NCBI RefSeq assembly: GCF_032854445.1
Contig: NC_088295.1
Span: 95,719,805-95,783,804, forward strand
DNA length: 64,000 bases
Source of the DNA: Liolophura sinensis
Taxonomy: Eukaryota > Mollusca > Polyplacophora > Chitonida > Chitonidae
Direction: 5' to 3'
Part shown: piece by piece, positions 33,722 to 46,555 of the stretch
Layout of the letters: each line of letters starts with the position of its first letter
Position numbering within the stretch: position 1 is the stretch's first letter
Program-made: the position numbers and the translations under genes
The notes under the pieces: model-generated
Databases searched by the model: none
What the model saw: only the letters and a program-made list of their open reading frames with translations
What the model was told of the DNA's origin: nothing

Positions 33722-36700
33722 TACATTGTGTCGTTCTACACGTACATTGTACACTGTGTCGTTCTACACGTACATTGGACACTGTGTCGTTCTACACGTA
33801 CATTGGACACTGTGTACTCTACACATACATTGTACACTGTGTCGTTCTACACGTACATTGGACACTGTGTACTCTACACATACATTGTACACTGTGTCGT
33901 TCTACACGTACACTGTGTCGTTCCACACGTACACTGTACACTGTGTCGTTCTACACGTACATTGTACACTGTGTCGTTCTACACGTACATAGGACACTGT
34001 GTACTCTACACATACATTGTACACTGTGTCGTTCTGCACGTACATTGTACACTGCGTCATTCTGCACGTACATTGTACACTGCGTCGTTCTTCACGTACA
34101 TTGTACACTGCATCGTTCTACACGTACATTGTACACTGTGTACTCTACACATACATTGTACACTGTGTCGTTCTACATGTACATTGTACACTTTGTCGTT
34201 CTACATGTACATTGTACACTTTGTCGTTCTACACGTACACTGTACACTGTGTAGTTCTACACGTACATTGTACACTGCGTCGTTCTACATGTACATTGTA
34301 CACTTTGTCGTTCTACATGTACATTGTACACTTTGTCGTTCTACACGTACACTGTACACTGTGTAGTTCTACACATACATTGTACACTGCGTCGTTCTAC
34401 ACGTACACTGTACACTGTGTCGTTCTACACGTACATTGTACACTGTGTCGTTCTACATGTACATTGTACACTGTGTCGTTCTACACGTACATTGTACACT
34501 GCGTTGTTCTACACGTACATTGTACTGCGTCGTTCTACACGTACATTGTACACTGCGTCGTTCTACACCTACATTGTACACTGCGTCGTTCTACACGTAC
34601 ATTGTACACTGTGTCGTTCTACACGTACATTGTACACTGCGTCATTCTACACGTACATTGTACACTGCGTCGTTCTACACGTACATTGGACACTGTGTCG
34701 TTCTACACGTACATTGGACATTGTGTAGTTCTACACGTACATTGCACACTGTGTACTCTACACATACATTGTACACTGTGTCGTTCTACACGTACACTGT
34801 GTCGTTCTACACGTACATTGTACACTGTCGTTCTACATGTACATTGTACACTTTGTCGTTCTACACGTACACTGTACACTGCGTCGTTCTACACGTACAC
34901 TGTACACTGCGTCATTCTACATGTACATTGTACACTGCGTCGTTCTACATGTACATTGTACACTTTGTCGTTCTACACGTACACTTTGTTGTTCTACACG
35001 TACATTGTACACTGTGTCGTTCTACACGTACATTGCACACTGCGTTGTTCTGCATGTACATTGTACACTGCGTCGTTCTACACGTACATTGTACACTTTG
35101 TCGTTCCACACGTACATTGTACACTGCGTCGTTCTACACGTACACTGTACACTGTGTCGTTCTACACGTACACTGTACACTGCGTCGTTCTACACGCACA
35201 TTGTACACTGTCGTTCTACATGTACATTGTACACTTTGTAGTTCTACACGTACACTGTACACTGTGTAGTTCTACACGTACACTGTACACTGCGTCGTTC
35301 TACACGTACATTGTACACTGTGTCGTTCTACACGTACATTGTACATTGTACACTGTGTCGTTCTACATGTACACTGTACACTGTGTCGTTCTACATGCAC
35401 ATTGTACACTTTGTCATTCTACATGTACATTGGACACTGTGTCGTTCTACACATATACTGTACATTGTGTCCTTCTCCACATGCATTGTATTGTGTCGCT
35501 CTACACGTACACTGTACATTGGGTCGTTCTACACATACACTGTACATTGTGTCCTTCTACACATGCATTGTATTGTGGCGTTCTACACGTACACTGGACA
35601 TTGTGTCGTTCTACACAGACATTGGAACCTGTGTCGTTCTACACGTACATTGGACATTGTGTCGTTCTACATGTACATTGTACACTGTGTCGTTCTACAC
35701 GTACATTGGACATTGTGTCGTTCTACACGCACACTGGACATTGTCGTTCTACACGTACACTGGACACTGTGTCGTTCTACACGTACATTGGACATTGTGT
35801 CGTTCTACACGTACACTGGACACTGTGTCATTCTACACATACACTGGACACTGTGTAGTTCTACACATACACTGGACACTGTGTAGTTCTACACATACAC
35901 TGGGACACTGTGTAGTTCTACACGTACACTGGACACTGTGTCTTTCTACACGTACATTGTACACTGTGTCGTTCTACACATACACTGTACATTGTGTCGT
36001 TCTACATGTACACCGGACATTGTTGTTCTACACATACACTGGACACTGTGTTGTTCTACACGTACACTGGAAACTGTGTCGTTCTACACGTACATTGAGT
36101 CATTCTACATGTACATTGGACATTGTGTCGTTCTACATGTACATTGTATTGTGTCGTTCTACATGTACACTGGACACTGTGTCGTTCTACACGTACACTG
36201 GACACTGTGTCATTCTACACATACACTGGACACTGTGTAGTTCTACACATACACTGGACACTGTGTCGTTCTACACGTACACTGGACACTGTGTCATTCT
36301 ACACATACACTGGACACTGTGTAGTTCTACACATACACTGGACACTGTGTAGTTCTACACATACACTGGGACACTGTGTAGTTCTACACGTACACTGGAC
36401 ACTGTGTCTTTCTACACGTACATTGTACACTGTGTCGTTCTACACATACACTGTACATTGTGTCGTTCTACACGCACACTGTACACTGTGTTGTTCTACA
36501 CGCACACTGTACATTGTGTCGTTCTACACGTACATTTGACACTGTGTCGTTCTACACATACACTGGACACTGTGTCGTTCTACACGTACACTGGACACTG
36601 TGTCTTTCTACACGTACAGCGGACACTGTGTTGTTCTACACATACACTGTACATTGTGTCGTTCTACACGTACATTGGACACTGTGTCGTTCTACACATA

Positions 36701-36848
36701 CACTGGACACTGTGTCGTTCTACACGTACACTGGACACTGTGTCTTTCTACACGTACAGTGGACACTGTGTCGTTCTACACATACACTGTACATTGTGTC
36801 GTTCTACACGTACATTGGACACTGTGTCGTTCTACACGTACATTGGAC
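33722..36848. repeat. 28-bp minisatellite, about 110 copies
   Basis: The unit is GTGTCGTTCTACACGTACAT plus TGTACACT. The period is not a multiple of three, but the unit lacks stops in all three plus frames, so frames of up to 619 codons (YTVSFYTYIVHCVVLHVHCT type) arise. Changes are mainly C/T and A/G (ACGTACATTG, ATGTACATTG, ACATACACTG). From about 35410 rightwards GGACACTG/GGACATTG units dominate, marking a second subfamily. Not a gene. Confidence 0.95.
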
Positions 36849-37376
36849 ATAGCAGATGTTGGCCTTCCTGCTGAGGCTGTTCAGTCATAGTGTAAATGAA
36901 TAGTGATAATAAGGATACTCTGTCACAGTTCTCTCTCATTCTCCTCAGGCAACATACAGAACAGAGCATTCACCTGAACGTGTCATATCCTGTGTCCTAT
37001 AATGTGCCATTTGAATTTGAATAAACTGAAGTGGGCTAGATGCGGGTAGTAGAGACAAGCTATTAAATTACAACTAATCGCCTGAATTCATCTCTCACTC
37101 AAAAACCATACCTTATTTTTTTCTGTGCAACACTGAAGTTGTAAAACAACATGGAAATGGATAAAGTATAACAAACAATTAATATGTATACCACTACACA
37201 TTATTTGAATTCTTAACATCTGCATGATTCAAAGTCATCTTTGCTCAGTCTGATCTCAGCAGTTTTATTTTGAGCTCATCAAAACAAGTGGATGCACAAA
37301 AATTTTGACTATATGATGGTATTTTCTCTTCCCAGGTTGTTCATTCGTCATCACAGTTGCTTGTATGTATATTATT
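36849..37376. other. Unique intron 4 DNA of the nested gene
   Basis: AT-rich single-copy sequence up to a SINE. No exon seen. Confidence 0.4.
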
Positions 37377-37616
37377 ATTTATTTGTTTATTTGATTGTGG
37401 TTTTTCACGCCGCATTCAAGAATATTTCACTTATATCATGGCAGCCAGCATTCTGGTGGGAGGAAACTGCACCGAGTCTGGAGGAAACCCATGATCACCT
37501 GCAGGTTCTGCCAGACCTTCCCCATGCACGGCTGGAGAGGAGCCCAGCATGAGCTGGACTTGAACTCACAATGACAACATTGGTGAGAGGCTCCTCGGTC
37601 ATTGTTTCGTGCTGCC
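37377..37616 (-). mobile_element. tRNA-derived SINE (family A), head incomplete
   Basis: It shares CAAGAATATTTCACTTAT, GGCAGCCAGCATTCTGGTGG, GGAAACCCATGATCACCTGC and CCAGCATGAGCTGGACTTGA with the other copies. The AT-rich tail is on the left. The tRNA-like head is lost beyond CGTGCTG. Several frames overlap it on both strands; none is coding. Confidence 0.8.
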
Positions 37617-37714
37617 ATACAAAACAAACCACCCCTACCCCCTGCCCCTGCCACCCACGACAGCAGACAGAACAATTCATAAATCATATGAATGCATTTT
37701 CATTTCTCAGGTAG

Positions 37715-37806
37715 TTCATGGGGAGCGATTGGTAAAAGAGCTCTGATCCCTGACGAGCAGGATTCATTCCGACAACTCCTACTTTACGTGTTGCTCTCAA
37801 AAACAG
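37715..37806 (+). CDS. Nested unknown gene, exon 5
   Basis: The acceptor is TTTCTCAGGTAG before TTCATGG. The earlier CAG would give a stop in phase, so the second AG is used. The frame reads SWGAIGKRALIPDEQDSFRQ and LLLYVLLSKT and ends G|GTAAGA in phase 1. Exons 4 to 5 join as GNEY-N-SWGAIG. The phases agree with both neighbours, although the acceptor being only four bases after a competing CAG is unusual. Confidence 0.75.
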
Positions 37807-37822
37807 GTAAGATGGATTAGAA

Positions 37823-38462
37823 CAACACTGTTATACTGCCAACAGCTGTGATGGGGTCAAACTGTCAACAGGTGTAATGGGGTCAAAGTGTCAACAGGTG
37901 TAATGGGGTTAAACTGTCAACAGGTGTGATGGGGTCAAGCTGCCAACAGGTGTAATGGGGTCAAACTACCAACAGCTGTGATGGGGTCAAACTGCCAACA
38001 GGTGTAATTGGGTAAAACTACCAACAGCTGTGATGGGGTCACACTTCTAACAGCTGTGATGGGGTCAAACTGCCAACAGCTGTAATAGGGTCAAACTGCC
38101 AACAGCTGTAATAGGGTCAAACTGCCAACAGCTGTAATGGGGTCACACTACCAACATCTGTGATGGGGTCAAACTGCCAACATCTGTGATGGGGTCAAAC
38201 TGCCAACAGCTGTAATAGGGTAAAACTGCCAACAGCTGTAATGGGGTCACACTACTAACAGCTGTGATGGGGTCAAACTGCCAACAGCTGTAATAGGGTC
38301 AAACTGCCAACAGCTGTAATGGGGTCACACTACTAACAGCTTTAATAGGGTCAAACTGCCAACAGCTTTGATGAGGTCGAACTGCCAACAGCTGTGATGG
38401 GGTCAAACTAACAACAGCTGTGATGGGCTCAAACTGCCAACAGATGTAATGGGGTCAAATTG
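37823..38462. repeat. 26-bp minisatellite, about 24 copies
   Basis: The unit is GTCAAACTGCCAACAGCTGT plus AATGGG. It starts some 16 bases after the donor of exon 5. No gene. Confidence 0.93.
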
Positions 38463-38677
38463 CCTTTCTTCTGCCTCAAGCCTTTTACTACCTGGCTTTA
38501 CAGTGGCACGTTTCATAATATAACCAATGAGACAAATGCCACAGAACTGACAACTCCTGATAGCTACTTAAAACAGGCCAAGAAACAAAGCCAGGTTCTA
38601 GCTCCAAGAAGGTGAAAAGGCTGACACATGCTATACTTTGGCCAGTAATCCAATAAGCTGTTTGTTTGATCCATCAG

Positions 38678-38778
38678 GCTTCCTATACAAGGACATGATA
38701 TACCGAGAGATGGTGCGACGCTACATGCAGCAGCGACTGCGCCGGCATCGCGAGGCAGACATCCCACAGCTGTCCTGA
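38678..38778 (+). CDS. Nested unknown gene, exon 6 (C-terminus)
   Basis: The acceptor TTTGATCCATCAG precedes GCTTCC. In phase 1 it completes Gly and reads FLYKDMIYREMVRRYMQQRL followed by RRHREADIPQLS and TGA at 38776-38778. It is a charged, helical, arginine-rich tail. With exons 1-6 the protein would be about 288 residues. Exons 3-6 each fit by phase without forcing, and their composition differs sharply from the surrounding arrays, so a real gene is likely. No canonical AATAAA was seen in the next 400 bases. Confidence 0.78.
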
Positions 38779-39084
38779 CTGCAGTAGGATGCACGGGCGC
38801 TCACCAGCTGCAAGATGGCTGCAGAACTGTGCACAAGATGCTACATGTAACTTCATGTAATGGTACACAACGGACATTACTATCATACATAGACCCCTCA
38901 CAAGGCTCAGCTCCCAGGACTAAGCCAGTGTGTCAACCAGGAGAACAGAGAGGCTTGTAAGCCCATATTTCCACACACATGACAGTAAGGACATCTGGTA
39001 TCGTTTGTTTTAAGGATTTCTGTCTCAAGTTCCATCTCTTTGAAGGCAAAAATTTCATAGAAGATACTGACCGTTACAGAGCTA
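38779..39084. other. Presumed 3' UTR and flank of the nested gene
   Basis: Unique sequence after the stop codon at 38778. No AATAAA or ATTAAA seen. Open frames on the minus strand (72-76 codons, 38564-38901) overlap exon 6 and are taken as shadows. Confidence 0.4.
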
Positions 39085-39840
39085 AGAAATGAAGCTATAC
39101 CATGTATGTAAATTCTACACCTCCAAATGTCACACCTTCAAACATAAGCACTGATTTACATTATAGTACATATGTACATTCTACACCTTAACCTGTCACA
39201 CGCTGATACTTGTACATTCTACATCTCAACCTGTCACACGCCGAATACTTGCACATTCTACACCTTAACCTGTCACATGCTGAATACTTGTACATTCTAC
39301 ATCTCAACCTGTCACACGCTGAATACTTGTACATTCTACATCCTCAACCTGTCACAACGCCGAATACTTGCACATTCTACACCTTAACCTGTCACATGCT
39401 GAATACTTGTACATTCTACATCTCAACCTGTCACACGCCAAATACATGTACATTCTACAACCTCAACCTGTCACACGCTGAATACTTCTACATTCTACAC
39501 CTTAATCTGTCACACACCAAATACATGTACATTCTACATCTCAACCTGTCACACGCTGAATACTTGTACATTCTACATCTCAACCTGTCACACGCTGAAT
39601 ACTTGTACATTCTACACCTCAACATGTCACACGCCGAATGCTTCTACATTCTACACCTTAATCTGTCACACGCCAAATACATGTACATTCTACACCTCAA
39701 CCTGTCCACATGCCGAATGCTTCTACATTCTACACCTTAACCTGTCACACACCAAATACCATGTACATTCTACACCTTAACCTGTCACATACCAAATACA
39801 TGTACATTCTACACCTCAACCTGTCACGCTGAATGCTTTT
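39085..39840. repeat. 39-bp minisatellite, about 18 copies
   Basis: Units carry ACCTGTCACACGCTGAATAC and TTGTACATTCTACATCTCA. Several copies have single-base insertions (for example ACATCCTCAACC, CACAACGCC). Confidence 0.92.
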
Positions 39841-39849
39841 AGCAATGAC

Positions 39850-41535
39850 TCACACTATCATGAACTTATATACACTACACCTCATAATGTGAATGTACAC
39901 CACACCTCAAACTGTCACACCCTCTAGACATGTTCTGGTAACATCATAATGTGAATGTTCACTACACCTCAAACTGTCACACCCTCTACACCCTGCTCTG
40001 ATTAACATTATAATATGAATGTTCACCACACCTCAAACTGTCACACCCTCTAGACCTGCTCTGATTAACATTATAATATGAATGTACACCACACCTCAAA
40101 CTGTCACAACCCTCTACACCTGCTCTGATTAACATTATAATATGAATGTACACCACACCTCAAACTGTCACAACCCTCTAAACATGTTTCGTTTAACATT
40201 ATAATATGAATGTACACCACACCTCAAACTGTCACACCCTCTACACCTGTTCTGATTAACATTATAATGTGAATGTACACCACACCTCAAACTGTCACAC
40301 CCTCTACACCTGCTCTGATTAACATTATAATATGAATGTACACCACACCTCAAACTGTCACACCCTCTAAACATGTTTTCGTTAACATCATAATATGAAT
40401 GTACACCACACCTCAAACTGTCACACCCTCTAAGACATGTTCTGATTAACATTATAATATGAATGTACACCACACCTCAAACTGTCACAAACCCTCTACA
40501 CCTGTTCTGATTAACATCATAATATGAATGTTCACTACACCTCAAACTGTCACACCCTCTACACCTGCTCTGATTAACATTATAATATGAATGTACACCA
40601 CACCTCAAACTGTCACACCCTCTAAACATGTTTTCGTTAACATTATAATATGAATGTACACCACACCTCAAACTGTCACACCCTCTACACCTGCTCTGAT
40701 TAACATCATAATATGAATGTTCACTACACCTCAAACTGTCACACCCTCTACACCTGCTCTGATTAACATTATAATATGAATGTACACGACACCTCAAACT
40801 GTCACACCCTCTAGACATGTTCTGGTTAACATCATAATATGAATGTACACCACACCTCAAACTGTCCACACCCTCTACACCTGCTCTGATTAACATTATA
40901 ATATGAATGTACACCACACCTCAAACTGTCACACCCTCCTAGACATGTTCTGTTAACATCATAATATGAATGTACACCACACCTCAAACTGTCACACCCT
41001 CTAAGACATGTTCTGGTTGACATCATAATATGAATGTACACCACTCCTCAAACTGTCACACCCTCTACACATGTTCTGGTTAACATCATAATATGAATGT
41101 ACACCACACCTCAAACTGTCACACCCTCTAAGACTTGTTTTGGTTAACATCATAATATGAATGTTCACTACACCTCAAACTGTCACACCCTCTACACCTG
41201 CTCTGATTAACATTATAATATGAATGTACACCACACCTCAAACTGTCACACCCTCTAGACATGTTCTGGTTAACATCATAATATGAATGTACACCACACC
41301 TCAAACTGTCACACCCTCTAGACATGTTCTGGTTAACATCATAATATGAATGTACACCACACCTCAAACTGTCACACCCTCTAGACCTGCTCTGATTAAC
41401 ATTATAATATGAATGTACACCACACCTCAAACTGTCACACCCTCTACACCTGCTCTGATTAACATCATAATATGAATGTTCACTACACCTCAAACTGTCA
41501 CACCCTCTACAACCTGCTCTGATTAACATCATAAT
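39850..41535. repeat. 63-bp minisatellite, about 27 copies
   Basis: Units carry CACACCTCAAACTGTCACAC, CCTCTACACCTGCTCTGATT and AACATTATAATATGAATGTA. Single-base insertions or deletions occur in many units (CCCTCCTAGAC, GTCCACACC, CACAACCC). Minus-strand open frames with a 21-residue repeat are artefacts. Confidence 0.93.
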
Positions 41536-41749
41536 ACTTGTGCACACCTCAACCTGTCACAGGCTGAATACTTGTCTACTGATTTACATTTGTGCGGTAT
41601 CACATTACAGCTATATCTTACAGGTTAGTGATCAACAATCCAGTGAGAGATTTTTTTTGTTGCTATGATCTACTAATACATGTACATGACTTACCAACCA
41701 CACTAGTAATCAACACTGCTAAACACACTCTATATGGCTGTATATGGCT

Positions 41750-42955
41750 TAGCAAACACAGCAGTATTCACAAATGCTAATACATGGCTTAGCAAACATG
41801 GCAGTAATCACCGTTGCTAATACATGGCTTAGCAAACATGGCAGTAATCACCGTTCCTAATACATGTCTTAGCAAACACAGCAGTACTCACCGTTCCTAA
41901 TACATGGCTTAGCAAACACGGCAGTAATCACCGTTCCTAATACATGGCTTAGCAAACACGGCAGTACTCACCGTTCCTAATACATGGCTTAGCAAACATG
42001 GCAGTACTCACCGTTGCTAATACATGGCTCAGCAAACATGGCAGTAATCACCGTTCCTAATACATGGAATAGCAAACACGGCAGTACTCACCGTTCCTAA
42101 TACATGGCTTAGCAAACATGGCAGTACTCACAGCTCCTAATACATGGCTTAGCAAACACGGCAGTACTCACCGTTGCTAATACATGGCTTAGCAAACATG
42201 GCAGTAATCACCGTTCCTAATACATGGCTCAGCAAACATGGCAGTAATCACCGTTCCTAATACATGGAATAGCAAAACACGGCAGTAATCACCGTTGCTA
42301 ATACATGGCTTAGCAAACACGGCAGTACTCACCGTTGGTAATACATGGAATAGCAAACACCGGCAGTACTCAACGTTGCTAATACATGGCTTAGCAAACA
42401 CAGCAGTACCCCACCGTTGGTAATACATGGCTTAGTAAACATGACAGTACTCACCGTTCCTAATACATGGCTTAGCAGACACAGCAGTACCCACCGTTGG
42501 TAATACATGGCTTAGTAAACACAGCAGTAATCACTGTTGCTAATACATGTCTTAGCAAACATGGCAGTAATCATCGTTGGTAAAACATGGCTTAGTAAAC
42601 ACGGCAGTAATCACCGTTAATAATACATGGCTTAGCAAACACAGCAGTAATCATTGTTGGTAATACATGGCTTAGCAAACACGGCACAGCAGTACTCAAT
42701 GTTGCTAATACATGTCTTAGCAAACACAGCAGTACTCACCGTTCCTAATACATGGCTTAGCAAACACGGCAGTACTCACCGTTGCTAATATATAGCAAAG
42801 CAAACACGGCAGTAATCACCGTTGCTAATACATGTCTTAGCAAACACGGCAGTAATCACTGTTTGCTAATACATGGCTTAGCAACAAGGCAGTAATCACT
42901 GTTGTTAATGCATGTCTTAATAAACACAACAGTAATCACTGTTGCTAATACATGT
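41750..42955. repeat. 40-bp minisatellite, about 30 copies
   Basis: Units carry TACATGGCTTAGCAAACACG and GCAGTACTCACCGTTGCTAA. Small indels increase to the right of 42280. Confidence 0.93.
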
Positions 42956-43805
42956 TGTGTGACTGTGGTGTGACTGTTGAGAACATGTACATGTGCTGTG
43001 ACTGTTGAGTACATGTACATGTGGTGTGACTGTTTGACTACATGTACATGTGGTGTGGCTGTTGAGCTACATGTACATGTGGTGTGACTGTTGAGTACAT
43101 GTACATGTGGTGTGACTGTTGAGCTACATGTACGTGTGGTGTGACTGTTGAGCTACATGTACGTGTGGTGTGACTGTTGAGCTACATGTACGTGTGGTGT
43201 GACTGTTGAGCTACATGTATGTGTGGTGTGACTGTTGAGCTACATGTACATGTGGTGCGACTGTTAAGTACATGTACATGTGGTGTGACTGTTGAGTACA
43301 TGTGGTGTGGACTTCAGCTACATGTACATGTGGTGTGACTGTTGAGCTACATGTACATGTGGTGTGACTGTTGAGATACATGTACATGTGGTGTGACTGT
43401 TGACTACATGTACATGTGGTGTGACTGTTGAGTACATGTGGTGTGACTGTTGAGCTACAGTACGTGTGGTGTGACTGTTGAGCTACATGTACGTGTGGTG
43501 TGACTGTTGACTACATGTACGTGTGGTGTGACTGTTGAGCTACATGTATGTGTGGTGTGACTGTTGAGCTACATGTACATGTGGTGCGACTGTTAAGTAC
43601 ATGTACATGTGGGTGTGACTGTTGAGTACATGTGGTGTGACTTCAGCTACATGTACGTGTGGTGTGGACTGTTGAGCTACATGTACATGTGGTGTGACTG
43701 TTGACTACATGTACATGTGGTGTGACTGTTGGGTACATGTACACGTGGTGTGACTGTTGAGTACATGTACATGTGGTGTGACTGTTGAACTACATGTACA
43801 TGTAT
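42950..43805. repeat. 29-bp minisatellite rich in TACATGTA, about 29 copies
   Basis: The unit is GTGGTGTGACTGTTGAGCTA plus CATGTACAT. It contains overlapping palindromes (TACATGTA, ACATGTACATGT). Single-base indels are frequent. Confidence 0.93.
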
Positions 43806-44499
43806 CTAAGACTGTATTATAATAATGAATATCTTGTTCTGAGAAGCAGAAATGAACCAATGTACCCAGTTTGGTATGCTTTGTGTTATTTCCTAAGAAA
43901 GCAGTAGTTGTTTTCATACTTTTTACATTAAAACTTTGTTCCTACACCCTGCCTGAAATGGTAAGCTTCTGAAACTGATTATAACCCCGTAGAAGATGAA
44001 ACCTCCCAGTTTAACTTGACAAATATGTATTAAACGACATGATGAATTTATGAAAAGCATCTGTGTTATATTTTCAGTTGGTGTGAGGTTGATTAGGTGA
44101 TTAGAGCGCTAATGACACAGGTAATGAGTCTCCTACAGGTGACAGGCGTCTCAAATCCACGGTCACTGAGGACAGCACTCCATCAATGCCTGGATAACAG
44201 CAGTTGATTAATACCCTCTCTGTAGGCAGGTGTGCTGACAGACTAGGCTAACATGCTGGTCCCAGCCTGACAGCTTCATTACTCCCTGCCTCATGTCCTT
44301 CACACACAACTTGATATGTGTAACATAACTACTCGCAGTCACAGAAAATGGGGATGGAGAGTTTCAGGTTTGTCTTATTTCACTTCAGTGCTCAAATCTT
44401 TTCTTGTCACCAGGGCAAGGAAGTGCGGCTAGAAAACATCTGCACCTTACCTGGCCCTCCACACTTGTGTGGGGGACTGTCGAGCATTGCAGACTGGCA
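43806..44499. other. Unique island in the RBM42 long intron
   Basis: Single-copy DNA of fairly balanced composition, flanked by arrays. No exon with usable phases was found. A non-coding conserved element is possible but not demonstrable here. Confidence 0.4.
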
Positions 44500-46555
44500 A
44501 TGACCAGTAAAGCCTTCACTTCACACCACATGAATTTTAGTGGAGTGCCACCAGTAAAGCCCTCATGTCTCACCACATGAATTTTGGTGGACGGCGAGCA
44601 GTAAAGCTCTCATGTCACACCACAACAATTTTGGCAGAGTGCGACCAGCAAAGCCCTCATGTTACACCACATGAATTTAGGTGAAGTGCGACCAGTAAAG
44701 CTCTCATGTCACACCACATGAATTTTGGTGGAGTGCGACCAGTATAGCCCTCATGTCACACCACATGAATTTAGGTGAAGTGCGACCACTAAAGCCCTCA
44801 TGTCACACCACATGAATTTAGGTGAAGTGCGACCAGCAAAGCCCTCATGTCACACCACATGAATTTAGGTGAAGTGCGACCAGTAAAGCCCTCATGTCAC
44901 ACCACATGAATTTTGGTGGAGTGCGATCAATGAAGCCCTCATGTCACACCACATGAATTTAGGTGAAGTGCGACCAATAAAGCCCTCATGTCACCCCACC
45001 TGAATTTAGGTGAAGTGCGACCAGTAAAGCCCTCATGTCACACCACATGAATTTTGGTGGAGTGCGACCAGTAAAGCCCTCATGTCACACCACATGAATT
45101 TAGGTGAAGTGCGACCAGCAAAGCCCTCATGTCACACCACATGAATTTTGGTGGACGGCGAGCAGTAAAGCTCTCATGTCACACCACATGAATTTTGGTG
45201 GAGTGCGACCAGTAAAGCCCTCATGTTACACCACATGAATTTAGGTGAAGTGCCACCAGCAAAGCCCTCATGTCTCACCACGAGAATTTTGGCAGAGTGC
45301 GACCAGTAAAGCCCTCATGTCACACCACATGATTTATGGTTTAATGCGACCAGTAAAGCCCTCACATCACACCACCTGAATTTAGGTAAAGTGCGACCAG
45401 TAAAGCCCTCATGTCACACCACATGAATTTTGGTGGAGTGCGATCAATAAAGCCCTCATGTCACACCACCTGAATTTAGGTGAAGTGCGATCAATAAAGC
45501 CCTCATGTCACACCACCTGAATTTAGGTGAAGTGTGACCAGTAAAGCCCTCATGTCACACCACATGAATTTAGGTAAAGTGCGACCAGCAAAGCCCTCAT
45601 GTCACACCACATGAATTTTGGCAGAGTGCGACCAGTAAAGCCCTCATGTTACACCACATGAATTTAGGTGAAGTGCCACCAGCAAAGCCCTCATGTCACA
45701 CCACATGAATTTAGGTAAAGTGCGACCAGCAAAGCCCTCATGTCACACCACATGAATTTTGGCAGAGTGCGACCAGTAAAGCCCTCATGTTACACCACAT
45801 GAATTTAGGTGAAGTGCCACCAGCAAAGCCCTCATGTCACACCACATGATTTATGGTTTAGTGCGACCAGTAAAGCCCTCACGTCACACCACATGAATTT
45901 TAGTGGAGTACGATCAATAAAGCCCTCATGTCACACCACCCGAATTTAGGTGAAGTGCGACCAGTGAAGCCCTCATGTCACACCACCTGAATTTAGGTGA
46001 AGTGCGACCAGTAAAGCCCTCATGTCACACCACATGAATTTAGGTAAAGTGCGACCAGTAAAGCCCTCATGTCACACCACCTGAATTTTGGTTGAGCGCG
46101 ATCAATAAAGCCCTCATGTCACACCACATGATTTATGGTTTAATGCGACCAGTAAAGCCCTCACATCACACCACCTGAATTTAGGTAAAGTGCGACCAGT
46201 AAAGCCCTCATGTCACACCACATGAATTTTGGTGGAGTGCGATCAATAAAGCCCTCATGTCACACCACATGAATTTTGGTGGAGTGCGATCAATAAAGCC
46301 CTCATGTCACACCACATGAATTTTGGTGGAGTGCGACCAGTAAAGCCCTCATGTCACACCACCTGAATTTTGGTGGAGTGCGACCAGTAAAGCCCTCATG
46401 TCACACCACATGAATTTTGGTGGAGTGCGATCACTAAAGCCCTCATGTCACACCACATGAATTTTGGTGGAGTGCGACCAGTAAAGCCCTCATGTTACAC
46501 CACATGAATTTTGGTGGAGTGCGACCAGTAAACCCCTTATGTCACACCACATGGA
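44500..46555. repeat. 47-bp minisatellite, about 44 copies
   Basis: Units carry CCCTCATGTCACACCACATG and AATTTAGGTGAAGTGCGACC, then AGTAAAG. Two subfamilies alternate, TTTAGGTGAAG and TTTTGGTGGAG, along with TTTATGGTTTA units. The alternation recurs in blocks (compare 45560-45700 with 45690-45830). Confidence 0.93.

Noticed and set aside
33709-36890. Long Tyr/His/Cys-rich plus-strand frames (up to 619 codons)
   Set aside because: The 28-bp unit lacks stops in all three plus frames, so open frames are expected without selection.
37292-37687. Open frames on both strands around 37.4 kb
   Set aside because: They lie in a SINE and its flank; similar frames appear in the copies at 47.4 and 59.4 kb.
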